Source: Ruminococcaceae bacterium UBA1865
GTDB taxonomy: Bacteria; Bacillota; Clostridia; Oscillospirales; Acutalibacteraceae
Assembly: GCA_002338255.1 (NCBI GenBank)
Contig: DDHX01000022.1
Location: 1 to 14,811 of the forward strand
Direction: 5' to 3'
Length of the DNA: 14,811 bases
Under the pieces are notes generated by a model. That model worked only from the letters and a program-made list of their open reading frames with translations, made no database searches and was not told where the DNA came from. Made by a program: the position numbers and the translations under genes. Within the stretch, counting starts at the first letter, position 1. Each line of letters opens with the position of its first letter. Positions 7,203 to 14,776 of this stretch are shown piece by piece.

Positions 7203-8138
7203 TTATTTTTTCTTTCCAGCATTATTCACCGATGCAACCAAGATTAGTACAAGAAAAACGCCGAGAATCAATTTCTGAAAACCAGGATCAAGGTTGGCTG
7301 CATTTAGGAAGGTTGTCAAAAAAGACATCATAAGAGCGCCGAAACAAACCCCCAGCACGCTGGATTTTCCTCCGGACGCGGCGGTGCCGCCGACAAAAGT
7401 CGCCGCAACGGAAGGTAGAAAATAAGTGGAACCCATGTCTTGAAAAGCGCCTCCTATGAAAGCGCCGCATAATACTCCGGTGAACCCGGAAATTGCGCCC
7501 GCCAACACAAAAGCGGTGATAATAATACGCCGATTGGAAATGCCGGATAATTGGGACGCCCGGCGGTTCTGTCCAACCGCATGCAATTGCTTGCCATACG
7601 GCGTTTTGTAAAGAAAAACAGCAAGCACTGCCGCTAACAAAACGGCGATAATCGTAAGCATAGAGATCCCCCCAAAATCCGTGTTTATTACGGATACAAA
7701 CCCGGCATTTGGCAAGGCCGTCATGTGCGGAGCCGCTATCAAAATAATTGTAAAAATAATGTATCCTGTCGCAAGTGTTGTAATCATTGCAGGAATTTTC
7801 AGAAATACATTGATACTTCCATTTACAAGTCCGCATAATCCACCTACCAAAACGGCGGCAAGCAATCCTGCAAAAGGATTTGTTTTCATTAGATCGGAGG
7901 AAACATAGGCGCATAGAGTCAAAATGTAAACCTGAGATAAATCTATTGCTCCGTCGCCGCTGGTTACGACCAGCATTTGTGCAAGACCCAACAGAATAGC
8001 GAAAGTTGCAAGTTTCGCGCAGGAAAACAGCACTTCTGAACCAAAGTTACCTGAAACAACTCCTATCAATACCCAAATTATCAGGGACCCTAAAACAGGC
8101 CAAACGAAGCTGTGCTTATGAACAAAGGTTTTTATCAT
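7203..8138 (-). CDS. sugar ABC transporter permease, RbsC type
   Basis: This 311-residue integral membrane protein is one transmembrane half of an RbsABC-type importer (branched-chain permease fold, BPD_transp_2). It has about eight to ten hydrophobic segments from residue 13 onward. Family landmarks are TSGDGAIDLS (59-68), the cytoplasmic coupling region LHAVGQNRRASQLSGI (185-200) and FVGGTAASGGKSS (248-260). Its ATG at 8138 overlaps the stop of the ATPase-permease fusion by four bases (ATGA), so translation is coupled. A GGGAG ribosome site sits inside the end of the upstream gene. Since the upstream protein already carries one permease domain, the two would pair as a heterodimeric channel. 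The specific substrate cannot be read from the sequence, but the cluster points to a uronate-related acid. Confidence 0.93.
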   Translation of the reverse strand: MIKTFVHKHSFVWPVLGSLIIWVLIGVVSGNFGSEVLFSCAKLATFAILLGLAQMLVVTSGDGAIDLSQVYILTLCAYVSSDLMKTNPFAGLLAAVLVGGLCGLVNGSINVFLKIPAMITTLATGYIIFTIILIAAPHMTALPNAGFVSVINTDFGGISMLTIIAVLLAAVLAVFLYKTPYGKQLHAVGQNRRASQLSGISNRRIIITAFVLAGAISGFTGVLCGAFIGGAFQDMGSTYFLPSVAATFVGGTAASGGKSSVLGVCFGALMMSFLTTFLNAANLDPGFQKLILGVFLVLILVASVNNAGKKK

Positions 8139-10576
8139 AATATCCGCTCTCCCTTCCGCTTTCCGGAAATCAGTTTAAGCGTTAACACCAGAATCAAGAT
8201 TAGTCCCGTAACGGCAGTTTGATAATTGGAGCCAACTTTTATAAAGGTAAGCAATGAAGTGATCAGCGACATGGCAATTGCGCCCGCGGCCACGCCAATT
8301 GGTTCCACCATTCCACCGGACATTTCACACCCACCCAGAATTACGACTGCAATGCTCATCATGCAATATGCAGACGCACTGTTTGCGTCTGCGCCGCCGC
8401 ACACAGCAGTAAAAGAGATTCCGGCCATCACAACCATCAGTCCAGATAATCCATAATTACTCATCTTTGCGTTTAAATACGACCAACCTGAGCGTTCAAT
8501 TGCTATCGGATTATTTCCAATTCCCCGCAGAACCATACCGTACTTGGAACGGTATAAAATAAAGTAACTAAACGCTGCGGCCAAAATGATGATCACCGCA
8601 GGCATTGGAAGGGTCAGAAAGCGAAACTTATAAATGTCCGACAGCCATTCCGGGCTGTATCCGCCAGGAGTAGGACTCACGGTGAGTGCAATACCCAGCC
8701 AAATAAACTGTGCACCCAGCGTGACAACAATCGACGGAATATTCCGGATATGTATCAGTGCTCCCATTAAAACATACGCGGAAATAAACAGCAGCAGGCT
8801 GACTAGTCCGAAGAGCGGGTTGCCAGTCAAAACAATTGCCACCAATACGTTAACCAACCCGATTGAATAACCATTGCCCATATCTATATCGCCAGCAGTC
8901 ACAATAAACATCTGACCCAGACTGGCAAATACCAACGGAACAGCTGAGCTTAGTAGCATACGGATGTTATTGTACGCCATGAGTTTTGGATTAACACAAA
9001 CATTTACAACAATCATTAGCAACATGGTTACAAGGGGCAGGAACATTTTTGAACTGAAAATTGATTTTGCAGAGACTTTTTTTATATCGCGTTGTTCCTT
9101 GATATCTTCAGCATTTTTAAAAGATGCTTGAATAATATTAGCCACCGTAATGTCCGTACCTGTAAGCTCTTCTGTAATCATGCCTTCATGCAAAACATAG
9201 GCACGATCGCAAATTTCCATTTCTGCATCTTCAGTGCTGTATAGGATGATCGATTTCCCGGCACTTTTTGCTTCATGCAGCAGACTGTAAATTTCCTGTT
9301 TGGTTTCGATGTCTACACCTGCGGTTGGGTCATTTAAAATAATAATATCAGCACCCGACGCAATACCACGGGCAATTAGTGCCTTCTGTTGGTTTCCTCC
9401 ACTCAGGGATGTGATCGGGCTGTCAATTCCCTCCGCTTTGAATTTCAACTTATCATACCAATGCTGGGCCAGCGATTCAGATTTTTCCCTACTTAAAAAG
9501 AGCCCGGACTGAACCTGATGCAGGTTCGCAATTAGCATATTGTCCAAAATGCTCCAAAGCGGGAAAATCCCCTCTTTAGCACGATCTCCACTGACATAAG
9601 AAACGCTTCCCTGAACGCGCACCTTATTATGGATTTTCTTTTTTGAACGAAAAATCAAATTAAGTAATTCTGTCTGCCCGGAACCTGCAAGACCGGAAAT
9701 TCCAAGAATTTCTCCTTTTTTCAAAACAAGATTAATATTAAACAGGTTTTTAGCAGAAAGGTTTGAAATTTCCACAATATTGTCCCGTTCTTCATGATTT
9801 TCCTGTATTTGTGTCGTTTGTTTCGCTGTTCCGCCAAGCAGGCCAATCAGCTCTGCTGCGCTGATTTCTGCCGGATTACACTCTCCTGTGATACTGCCAT
9901 TCCGCATAATTACGATACGATCGCTGACGATTTGAATTTCTTCCAACTTATGCGAAATGTAGACGACCGCAACCCCTTTTTCACTCAATTCATGAACTAC
10001 CTGGTGTAACTGCCGCGCCTTATCGGTAGAAAGCGCCGAAGTCGGTTCATCTAAAACTAAAATTTTCAAATCATCTGTCATTAGTGTCTTACAGATTTCA
10101 ACAATCTGACGTTCCGCAAGGGTAAGCATATTAACAGGTTTCATCACATTGATATTACTGCCAGGAAAGAAACGTTCCAGAAGCTGTTTGGTTTCTTTCT
10201 GTTTCTGCGTGCGCCATCCGGGTTTGGTCAGCAGATTGTGAGAGATATTAAGCAGGGCAAAATTTTCATATACCGTCAGATTGGTGCAAAGGGATAAATC
10301 CTGATAAGCACAGGAAATTCCAGCCTCTTTGGCTTCTCTTGCGGTATACTTGAAAATTTCATTTCCTTGCACGAAGATGCTGCCCTGTGTAGGGGGAAGG
10401 ACACCGGTCAAAATCTTCATCAGTGTGGATTTTCCCGCTCCGTTCGGGCCTACCAAGCCCACAACTTCACCGGCGTAAAGTTCAAGATTTACACCGGACA
10501 AAGCTTTGGTAGTTCCAAAAATCTTATCAATGCCCTTGAGTTCCAGGTACGGTTTTTGATCTTCTTGTCGTTGCAT
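8135..10576 (-). CDS. fused ABC transporter: tandem RbsA-type ATPase plus RbsC-type permease
   Basis: An 813-residue single chain joins a two-domain sugar ATPase (residues about 9-490) to a complete permease (about 508-805). NBD1 has Walker A GPNGAGKST (43-51), a degenerate signature LTLAERQ (151-157), Walker B ILVLDEPTS (172-180) and switch His209. NBD2 has a degenerate Walker A GLAGSGQTE (295-303), a good signature LSGGNQQK (391-398) and ILNDPTAGVD (413-422). One weak site per NBD is normal for RbsA-type proteins. After a linker rich in charged residues (488-504), hydrophobic helices start at 512, with VTAGDIDMGNG (559-569), LRGIGNNPIAIERSG (683-697) and LGGCEMSGG (747-755) matching RbsC-type permeases. 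Usually these are separate proteins. The frame is continuous, and the ATG at 10576 follows AAGGAGA. With the second permease, a 1:1 complex has two NBDs and two membrane halves. Confidence 0.94.
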   Translation of the reverse strand: MQRQEDQKPYLELKGIDKIFGTTKALSGVNLELYAGEVVGLVGPNGAGKSTLMKILTGVLPPTQGSIFVQGNEIFKYTAREAKEAGISCAYQDLSLCTNLTVYENFALLNISHNLLTKPGWRTQKQKETKQLLERFFPGSNINVMKPVNMLTLAERQIVEICKTLMTDDLKILVLDEPTSALSTDKARQLHQVVHELSEKGVAVVYISHKLEEIQIVSDRIVIMRNGSITGECNPAEISAAELIGLLGGTAKQTTQIQENHEERDNIVEISNLSAKNLFNINLVLKKGEILGISGLAGSGQTELLNLIFRSKKKIHNKVRVQGSVSYVSGDRAKEGIFPLWSILDNMLIANLHQVQSGLFLSREKSESLAQHWYDKLKFKAEGIDSPITSLSGGNQQKALIARGIASGADIIILNDPTAGVDIETKQEIYSLLHEAKSAGKSIILYSTEDAEMEICDRAYVLHEGMITEELTGTDITVANIIQASFKNAEDIKEQRDIKKVSAKSIFSSKMFLPLVTMLLMIVVNVCVNPKLMAYNNIRMLLSSAVPLVFASLGQMFIVTAGDIDMGNGYSIGLVNVLVAIVLTGNPLFGLVSLLLFISAYVLMGALIHIRNIPSIVVTLGAQFIWLGIALTVSPTPGGYSPEWLSDIYKFRFLTLPMPAVIIILAAAFSYFILYRSKYGMVLRGIGNNPIAIERSGWSYLNAKMSNYGLSGLMVVMAGISFTAVCGGADANSASAYCMMSIAVVILGGCEMSGGMVEPIGVAAGAIAMSLITSLLTFIKVGSNYQTAVTGLILILVLTLKLISGKRKGERIL

Positions 10577-10607
10577 ACCAAAACGTCTCCTTATCTAAAT
10601 AAGAACT

Positions 10608-11327
10608 TTATTCTATAAACGCAATCAAACGAATCGGAGAACCTGAACCATTTTTGAATTTGAGTGGCAGTCCTATAACATAGGAAAACACAGGCAATTT
10701 TGATAAATTGCAAATATTTTCTATTATCGGAATGTTGTTGCCCAATAAAGTAGTATGACAAACACATGGTTCCGCACCGAAAGCGTCTAGAGAAAGCGCA
10801 TCGCAGCCCACAGCGGCGACCTTTTTATGAAGGAAATATGCAGCTCCCTCCGCGCTCAAACCGGGCCAGTTATTTAAAAATTCTTCACCGTCCGGCTGTA
10901 ATCGATATTTACTGTCCCAGCCAAAGCGCAGCATCACAACATCACCCTGTTTGATTTTCCCATGAGCCGCTTCAAAACTTTTTATATGTTGAAGGGTAAG
11001 CACTTCACATGGTTTTATGCACGTCGCATCCATGGTAACTCCCCGACCCATCACTGCCGTTGCCGGAAGTTGGTCAACAGGACACCCACCCCGAATAAAA
11101 TGGCGCGGTGCATCAATGTGCGTACCACTATGCTCGGAAAAAGAAACCATGGAGTGCATGGCAACGGCACCGAAGTCGTAAGACTCATAGACAATAGTAC
11201 CATATCTGGCGTGGGTAGGCCAAGCAGGCATATTTTCCTCCATGGTATATGACAGATCCACAACAGAAGCTTTGTTCTTTACAAGTTCCATCATTTTAAT
11301 CAGTGAATTTTCATCCATATTTTCCAT
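10608..11327 (-). CDS. cyclase-family metal-dependent hydrolase (kynurenine formamidase-like fold)
   Basis: The 239-residue protein contains the PF04199 motif HSGTHIDAPRHF (66-77), in which H66, H70, D72 and H76 are expected to bind divalent metal. C-terminal H191 and E203 (IPIIENICNL) complete the usual active site. The family includes kynurenine formamidase, isatin hydrolase and trans-dienelactone hydrolase, so amide, lactam or lactone opening is plausible. The real substrate is not evident. It sits inside the uptake operon, between the binding protein and the ATPase-permease fusion, 30 nt before the latter. This suggests it acts on the imported compound, for example opening an aldonolactone. 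The start ATG at 11327 is chosen because TTAGGGAG lies just upstream. A longer frame from 11495 would overlap the binding-protein gene. There is no signal peptide, so it is cytoplasmic. A role in tryptophan degradation is unlikely given its neighbours. Confidence 0.88.
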   Translation of the reverse strand: MENMDENSLIKMMELVKNKASVVDLSYTMEENMPAWPTHARYGTIVYESYDFGAVAMHSMVSFSEHSGTHIDAPRHFIRGGCPVDQLPATAVMGRGVTMDATCIKPCEVLTLQHIKSFEAAHGKIKQGDVVMLRFGWDSKYRLQPDGEEFLNNWPGLSAEGAAYFLHKKVAAVGCDALSLDAFGAEPCVCHTTLLGNNIPIIENICNLSKLPVFSYVIGLPLKFKNGSGSPIRLIAFIE

Positions 11328-11350
11328 GTTATTCTCCCTAACTTTCTTAG

Positions 11351-11388
11351 TTAAAACAAGCTGCTCCCTACAGAGGCAGCAGCCTGTT
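11351..11388 (-). terminator. intergenic hairpin after the binding-protein gene, probable partial terminator
   Basis: On the minus strand AACAGGCTGCTGCC (complement of 11375-11388) pairs with GGGAGCAGCTTGTT (complement of 11355-11368) around a 6-base loop. There is one internal mismatch and one G-U pair, and TTTTAAC follows. It lies just after the binding-protein stop (11404) and before the hydrolase start (11327). Such hairpins commonly keep binding-protein mRNA in excess over the membrane components, by partial termination or 3'-end protection. The T-run is short, so read-through is expected. Confidence 0.6.
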
Positions 11389-11403
11389 AAATGATTTATT
11401 GTA

Positions 11404-12510
11404 TTATTTCTTGTATAGATTTTCACTAACCCATTTGCGGTCAAAGGTCGGGCATGCAATCGATTCGTCCGGAACATTTGCAAATTTCGCCACATCCTCT
11501 TTCGTCACAACGCCGTAAGGATGAGTCATCTCTTTGGGAACGTCCTTGCCGCCTAAAATATCAGCAGCTACATACACAGCGCTCGCGCCGTCCCACGGAT
11601 TGGAAGAAACTGAAATGGTATCGTAATTCTTAGGTGCCTTGTTCGCCCACCATTTGAGGAAATAACCGCGGTTGTCGCCACCGATCACCGGTAAATCACG
11701 TTTTGCAGATTGGAATGCCTGAACTGCCGCATATGAATCTCCCCCTTGAGTTACCACGCCGTCAACTTTACCTAATGTAGGAAGGACTGAGGCAAGTTCA
11801 GATTGGGCTTTCGAACCGGTCCAATCAGTGTAAATTTCCGACACCACTTTGACATTGGGGTACTTTTTCAAAACTTCCTGTACGCCTTTATGGGCAATTG
11901 CATCGAATTCAGCTCCTGCGGTGCCGCGCAGCTCAATAATGTTACCTTTACCGCCAATTGCTTTGCAGACGTAGTCAGTCAAGGTTCCCATCTGGGCAAC
12001 AGTATCAAAATTAATTTGATAGCACAGTTTGGCTTTGGAGGTAACCGGACCATCATTGACGATAATACATGGAATTCCTGCATCGGAAGCTTCCTGAATC
12101 GCGCCGTTCAGCGCTGTTGCTGAACCTGGATCAATGATAATTGCATTGACACCCTGCATGATAAAATTTTGTATTTGCTGTACCTGTGTACTGTTATTCT
12201 GGTTGGATTCGGCAAAGATCAATTCTTTGACTTCTCCAGTTTTTTTCAGTTCTTCACCAACCTGCTTCGCGTAGGCTTCCATAGATTGGCGGTAACTGTT
12301 GCCGTTGTAGGAATTGCTGAAACCAATAACATAGTTTCCGTTACCTTTTCCGCCTGCTTTTGATTCTGCAGCTGCAGTGGATGAACCCGTTGTCGATGCT
12401 GTTACGGGCGCCGTTGAAGACCCTTTTGATGTATCCTCTTCTTTACTGCAAGCAACAAAAGTGAAAAGGATTGCTGTCACCAGTAGTAGTGCGCCAATTC
12501 GTTTTTTCAT
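11404..12510 (-). CDS. sugar ABC transporter substrate-binding lipoprotein, RbsB type
   Basis: The 368-residue protein begins with a lipoprotein signal MKKRIGALLL, a hydrophobic core and lipobox FVAC, so Cys21 would be lipidated and the protein anchored outside the membrane. A flexible Ser/Thr/Ala-rich linker spans about 23-58. From residue 60 the type I periplasmic-binding fold follows, with YVIGFSNSYNGNSYRQSM, QIQNFIMQGVNAIIIDPGSA, GIPCIIVND and KGNIIELRGTAGAEFD, as in the ribose/galactose-binding group. It supplies substrate to the permease pair encoded downstream. The ATG at 12510 follows a strong AGGAGGAG ribosome site. A hairpin after the stop may raise its expression above that of the other transporter genes. 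It is 115 nt from the upstream dehydrogenase gene. The ligand cannot be read directly. A uronate, aldonate or derivative is inferred from the cluster. Confidence 0.94.
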   Translation of the reverse strand: MKKRIGALLLVTAILFTFVACSKEEDTSKGSSTAPVTASTTGSSTAAAESKAGGKGNGNYVIGFSNSYNGNSYRQSMEAYAKQVGEELKKTGEVKELIFAESNQNNSTQVQQIQNFIMQGVNAIIIDPGSATALNGAIQEASDAGIPCIIVNDGPVTSKAKLCYQINFDTVAQMGTLTDYVCKAIGGKGNIIELRGTAGAEFDAIAHKGVQEVLKKYPNVKVVSEIYTDWTGSKAQSELASVLPTLGKVDGVVTQGGDSYAAVQAFQSAKRDLPVIGGDNRGYFLKWWANKAPKNYDTISVSSNPWDGASAVYVAADILGGKDVPKEMTHPYGVVTKEDVAKFANVPDESIACPTFDRKWVSENLYKK

Positions 12511-12594
12511 TTTTTCTCCTCCTGTTTGTTTTTAGCGGGCAACCTATAGACAGCCCGTTAAATTCTGTTTATAAGATGCATCCCCAATACAGAT

Positions 12595-12624
12595 ATTATC
12601 TTAGTATAGGGTGCAAATGCGCAA
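12595..12624 (-). promoter_or_regulatory. candidate internal promoter before the binding-protein gene
   Basis: On the minus strand TTGCGC (12624-12619) and GATAAT (12600-12595) are 18 bases apart, just after the dehydrogenase stop at 12626. Transcription would begin about 80 nt before the binding-protein ATG. No terminator is seen after the dehydrogenase gene, so this would add to read-through from the main promoter. The -35 match is weak. Confidence 0.35.
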
Positions 12625-12625
12625 A

Positions 12626-13657
12626 TTACGTTTGATCTCCGAATAATATCACCATTTTCTTCATGTCTTTTACAGGGTGTTGCATATGTTCAAAAACCTG
12701 ATCAATATGGTCAAAGGGGATATAATGGCTTACCATTCCTTTTAGCTCAAATTCCTTGTGCTGAAACTTCACAATCGTCGGTTCAAATTGCCCAGAGGAC
12801 ATCCGAGAACCGATTATAGACAATTCCCTAACATTAATCATGGCCTGTGTAATAGCTTCGGCCTCTGTGCAAAAGCCCATCGGAACAATACGGGCACCAT
12901 TTGCAGGAATTCCCTGTTGAAGAACGGTTGTCAGTGAGCCAGGGTAGCACGCAGAGTCAAAAACCACATCTACTCCCGCCCGTTCAGTAATTTCCTGAAC
13001 ACGATTCAGCAAATCTTCTTTTTTTGTGTTGATTACAAAATCAGCTCCATAGCGCTGAGCACGCTCTAATGAGCTGTCATTAATATCGGCGCAAATCACT
13101 TTGCATCCTAATTGCTTACAAGTTTGCAAAATAACGGTTCCAATTGTTCCGCTGCCCAATACCAAAACCAAATCTTCCTTTGTAACCTGAGCGCGCGCCG
13201 TACAATGTCCGCCAATTGCAAAAGGTTCAATCAGTGCCGCATCTCGAAACGGCATATCAGGCGGCAGCAGAAAAACTTCATTTTCAGGTACAGTAAAATA
13301 TTCGCGCCATCCTCCGTCAATTGCCGCTCCACGAGCTTTGACTGTTTGGCATATGTTACGGCGGCCTTTCAGCCACTGTGGACAATGTCCGCAAGAAACC
13401 ACTAAATCAACCACTACGTGATCTCCTGCTTTTACCGAAGTTACATTCTGACCTACTTCTACAACTAAACCTGCATTTTCGTGGCCTGGTATACGAGGAT
13501 ATACAGCATTCGGGTTTTCTCCCAAAAACAAATGAAAATCCGATCCGCAAACACCGGCCGCCTTCATTTGAATCAAAACTTCATCGCTTCCAGGTTTTGG
13601 AGCAGGGACATCTCTCATCTCATACTGGCGGGGTGCTGTAATAACAACTTCCTTCAA
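12626..13657 (-). CDS. zinc-type alcohol dehydrogenase, likely L-gulonate/L-galactonate 5-dehydrogenase-like
   Basis: A 343-residue medium-chain dehydrogenase/reductase of the RspB/YjjN type. Catalytic zinc ligands appear intact: C37 in GVCGSD, H59-E60 in GHEN, and E144 in LIEPFA. The NAD-binding Rossmann motif is GSGTIG (168-173), and D191 at the end of beta-2 favours NAD over NADP. The structural-zinc lobe reads C89-x2-C92-x2-W95-x7-C103, with Trp at the usual third cysteine. As first gene of a cluster encoding UxuB/UxuA, it probably oxidises an aldonate such as L-gulonate to D-fructuronate. Relatives also oxidise sorbitol, threonine or L-galactonate, so this is inference. The start is TTG at 13657, since the conserved sequence begins there and AAGGTGG lies about 10 nt upstream. 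It is the promoter-proximal gene. Confidence 0.88.
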   Translation of the reverse strand: MKEVVITAPRQYEMRDVPAPKPGSDEVLIQMKAAGVCGSDFHLFLGENPNAVYPRIPGHENAGLVVEVGQNVTSVKAGDHVVVDLVVSCGHCPQWLKGRRNICQTVKARGAAIDGGWREYFTVPENEVFLLPPDMPFRDAALIEPFAIGGHCTARAQVTKEDLVLVLGSGTIGTVILQTCKQLGCKVICADINDSSLERAQRYGADFVINTKKEDLLNRVQEITERAGVDVVFDSACYPGSLTTVLQQGIPANGARIVPMGFCTEAEAITQAMINVRELSIIGSRMSSGQFEPTIVKFQHKEFELKGMVSHYIPFDHIDQVFEHMQHPVKDMKKMVILFGDQT

Positions 13658-13709
13658 AATTCAAAAACCACCTTTCAATTTAAAAGGGCCTATTCGCATT
13701 CAATAAACA

Positions 13710-13730
13710 GATATATTTATGTGATATATC
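13710..13730. promoter_or_regulatory. candidate operator palindrome for the divergent GntR regulator
   Basis: GATATAT and ATATATC form a perfect 7-bp inverted repeat with a 7-base spacer. The half-site ATATATCA recurs at 13760-13767, within the predicted operon promoter. FadR-type GntR proteins bind short palindromes near the promoters they repress. The repeat would lie about 20-40 nt inside the operon transcript, suited to blocking transcription. The AT-rich background makes chance palindromes more likely. Confidence 0.4.
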
Positions 13731-13758
13731 AATGCTAATATACCGATTTGATGACTTA

Positions 13759-13787
13759 AATATATCATACTTTTATACCAGTGTCTA
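13759..13787 (-). promoter_or_regulatory. predicted main promoter of the nine-gene operon
   Basis: On the minus strand TAGACA (13787-13782) and TATATT (13764-13759) are separated by 17 bases, each one base from the sigma-A consensus. The start site would be near 13752, giving a leader of about 95 nt before the TTG at 13657. The leader contains the 13710-13730 palindrome. Other A+T-rich hexamers nearby (for example TATGAT) are alternatives. Confidence 0.5.
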
Positions 13788-13881
13788 TAAACAATTTTCA
13801 TAAAAATATTAATAAGTATCTGTATAAATAATACAATACGCCGATCTATTTTTCATAATTATAAAATTATTTAATAAAACA

Positions 13882-13911
13882 TTGCAAATTCCCTGTCCAA
13901 TATGATATGAT
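13882..13911 (+). promoter_or_regulatory. predicted promoter of the GntR-family regulator
   Basis: TTGCAA (13882-13887) and TATGAT (13906-13911) lie 18 bases apart on the plus strand, about 115 bp before the regulator start. A second TATGAT at 13901 overlaps in phase. The strongly A+T-rich context makes the exact site uncertain. Confidence 0.45.
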
Positions 13912-14027
13912 ACAGTAATATAACAGTTATGTATTTCAATTAAAATATCGACTATTAAAAATTTCGAAGAAACTGGTCATATTTAATTTAGAACAAGACT
14001 TTTTAAAACAGTAAAGGGGTTTTCGAA

Positions 14028-14771
14028 TTGACAAACAAAATAAATATTAAGGATTCGCAAACTGCAGGAGAAAATGTCTATGATTATCTGCGCACCAGCA
14101 TTGTTGAGCTGCGCGTTAAACCTGGACAAACAATTAACATTAACGAATTGAGTGAATTTTTAAAAGTAAGCCGCTCCCCTATCCGAGATGCATTGATTCA
14201 ATTAGGAAAAGATGGATTGGTAACAACAGCCCCTCAAAAGGGCACAATGGTTTCGAAAATTGATGTGCAAAGGGTCAAAGAGGAACGCTTTTTGCGAGCG
14301 TGCATTGAAGAGCGGGTCGTGGAGGAGTTTTTGGAAATTTATAAAGAATCAGATATTCAGAAAATGCAGAGCATTTTGGAAAATCAGAGGCAGATGGTTA
14401 ACGAGGAAGATGCGCGTGAATTTCTTAGATTAGACGATGCTTTGCATGCCGTATTTTTTGAGGTAACTAACCGGCCTTTTTGTTTAAAAGCTATCCTTAA
14501 TATGTCCAGCCACTATTACCGAATTCGCCTTTTATCTTTATCTGAGCCGGAAATTCAGCGGCAAATTTTGGCTCAACACGAAGAGATTTTACAGTTAACA
14601 TTGGATAAGGACTTGGAAAAGCTTAAAAAATTGCTGGACTTGCATATTATTGAAAAGGAAGGTGAAGTAAGCCAAATGAAAAGGAAATATCCTGACCTTT
14701 TTACCGGAATTGTCGCACCGCATCCTAAAAAACAAAAGATTTGGGAAAATGACTTTTTAAAGTCCGTGTGA
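14028..14771 (+). CDS. GntR-family transcriptional regulator, FadR/FCD subgroup
   Basis: The 247-residue protein has an N-terminal winged helix (about 13-77) with the recognition region LSEFLKVSRSPIRDALIQL (41-59), typical of GntR, and PQKGTMVS forming the wing. The C-terminal all-helical FCD domain (about 85-213) carries D136-x3-H140, H184 and H206, the pattern of metal-coordinating residues in this domain, which often binds a carboxylic-acid ligand. UxuR and ExuR, the hexuronate regulators, belong to this subgroup. Divergent placement next to the uronate-type operon makes it the probable local repressor, released by a pathway intermediate such as fructuronate, KDG or the imported acid. The start is TTG at 14028 with AAAGGGG about eight bases upstream. 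No ATG lies near the start of the conserved domain. The C-terminal 30 residues extend beyond FCD and are basic. Confidence 0.92.
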   Translation: MTNKINIKDSQTAGENVYDYLRTSIVELRVKPGQTININELSEFLKVSRSPIRDALIQLGKDGLVTTAPQKGTMVSKIDVQRVKEERFLRACIEERVVEEFLEIYKESDIQKMQSILENQRQMVNEEDAREFLRLDDALHAVFFEVTNRPFCLKAILNMSSHYYRIRLLSLSEPEIQRQILAQHEEILQLTLDKDLEKLKKLLDLHIIEKEGEVSQMKRKYPDLFTGIVAPHPKKQKIWENDFLKSV

Positions 14772-14776
14772 GATTG

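Noticed and set aside
7288..7914. 208-codon minus-strand frame within the permease gene
   Set aside because: It is an alternative frame of the same strand, with Arg/Cys/His-rich composition typical of a shifted membrane-protein gene. The permease frame fits its family throughout.
12531..12560. AGCGGGC / GCCCGTT inverted repeat before the binding-protein gene, considered as a terminator or riboswitch
   Set aside because: The stem is only about 7 bp with a wobble, no T-run follows in the coding direction, and no known riboswitch core is visible.
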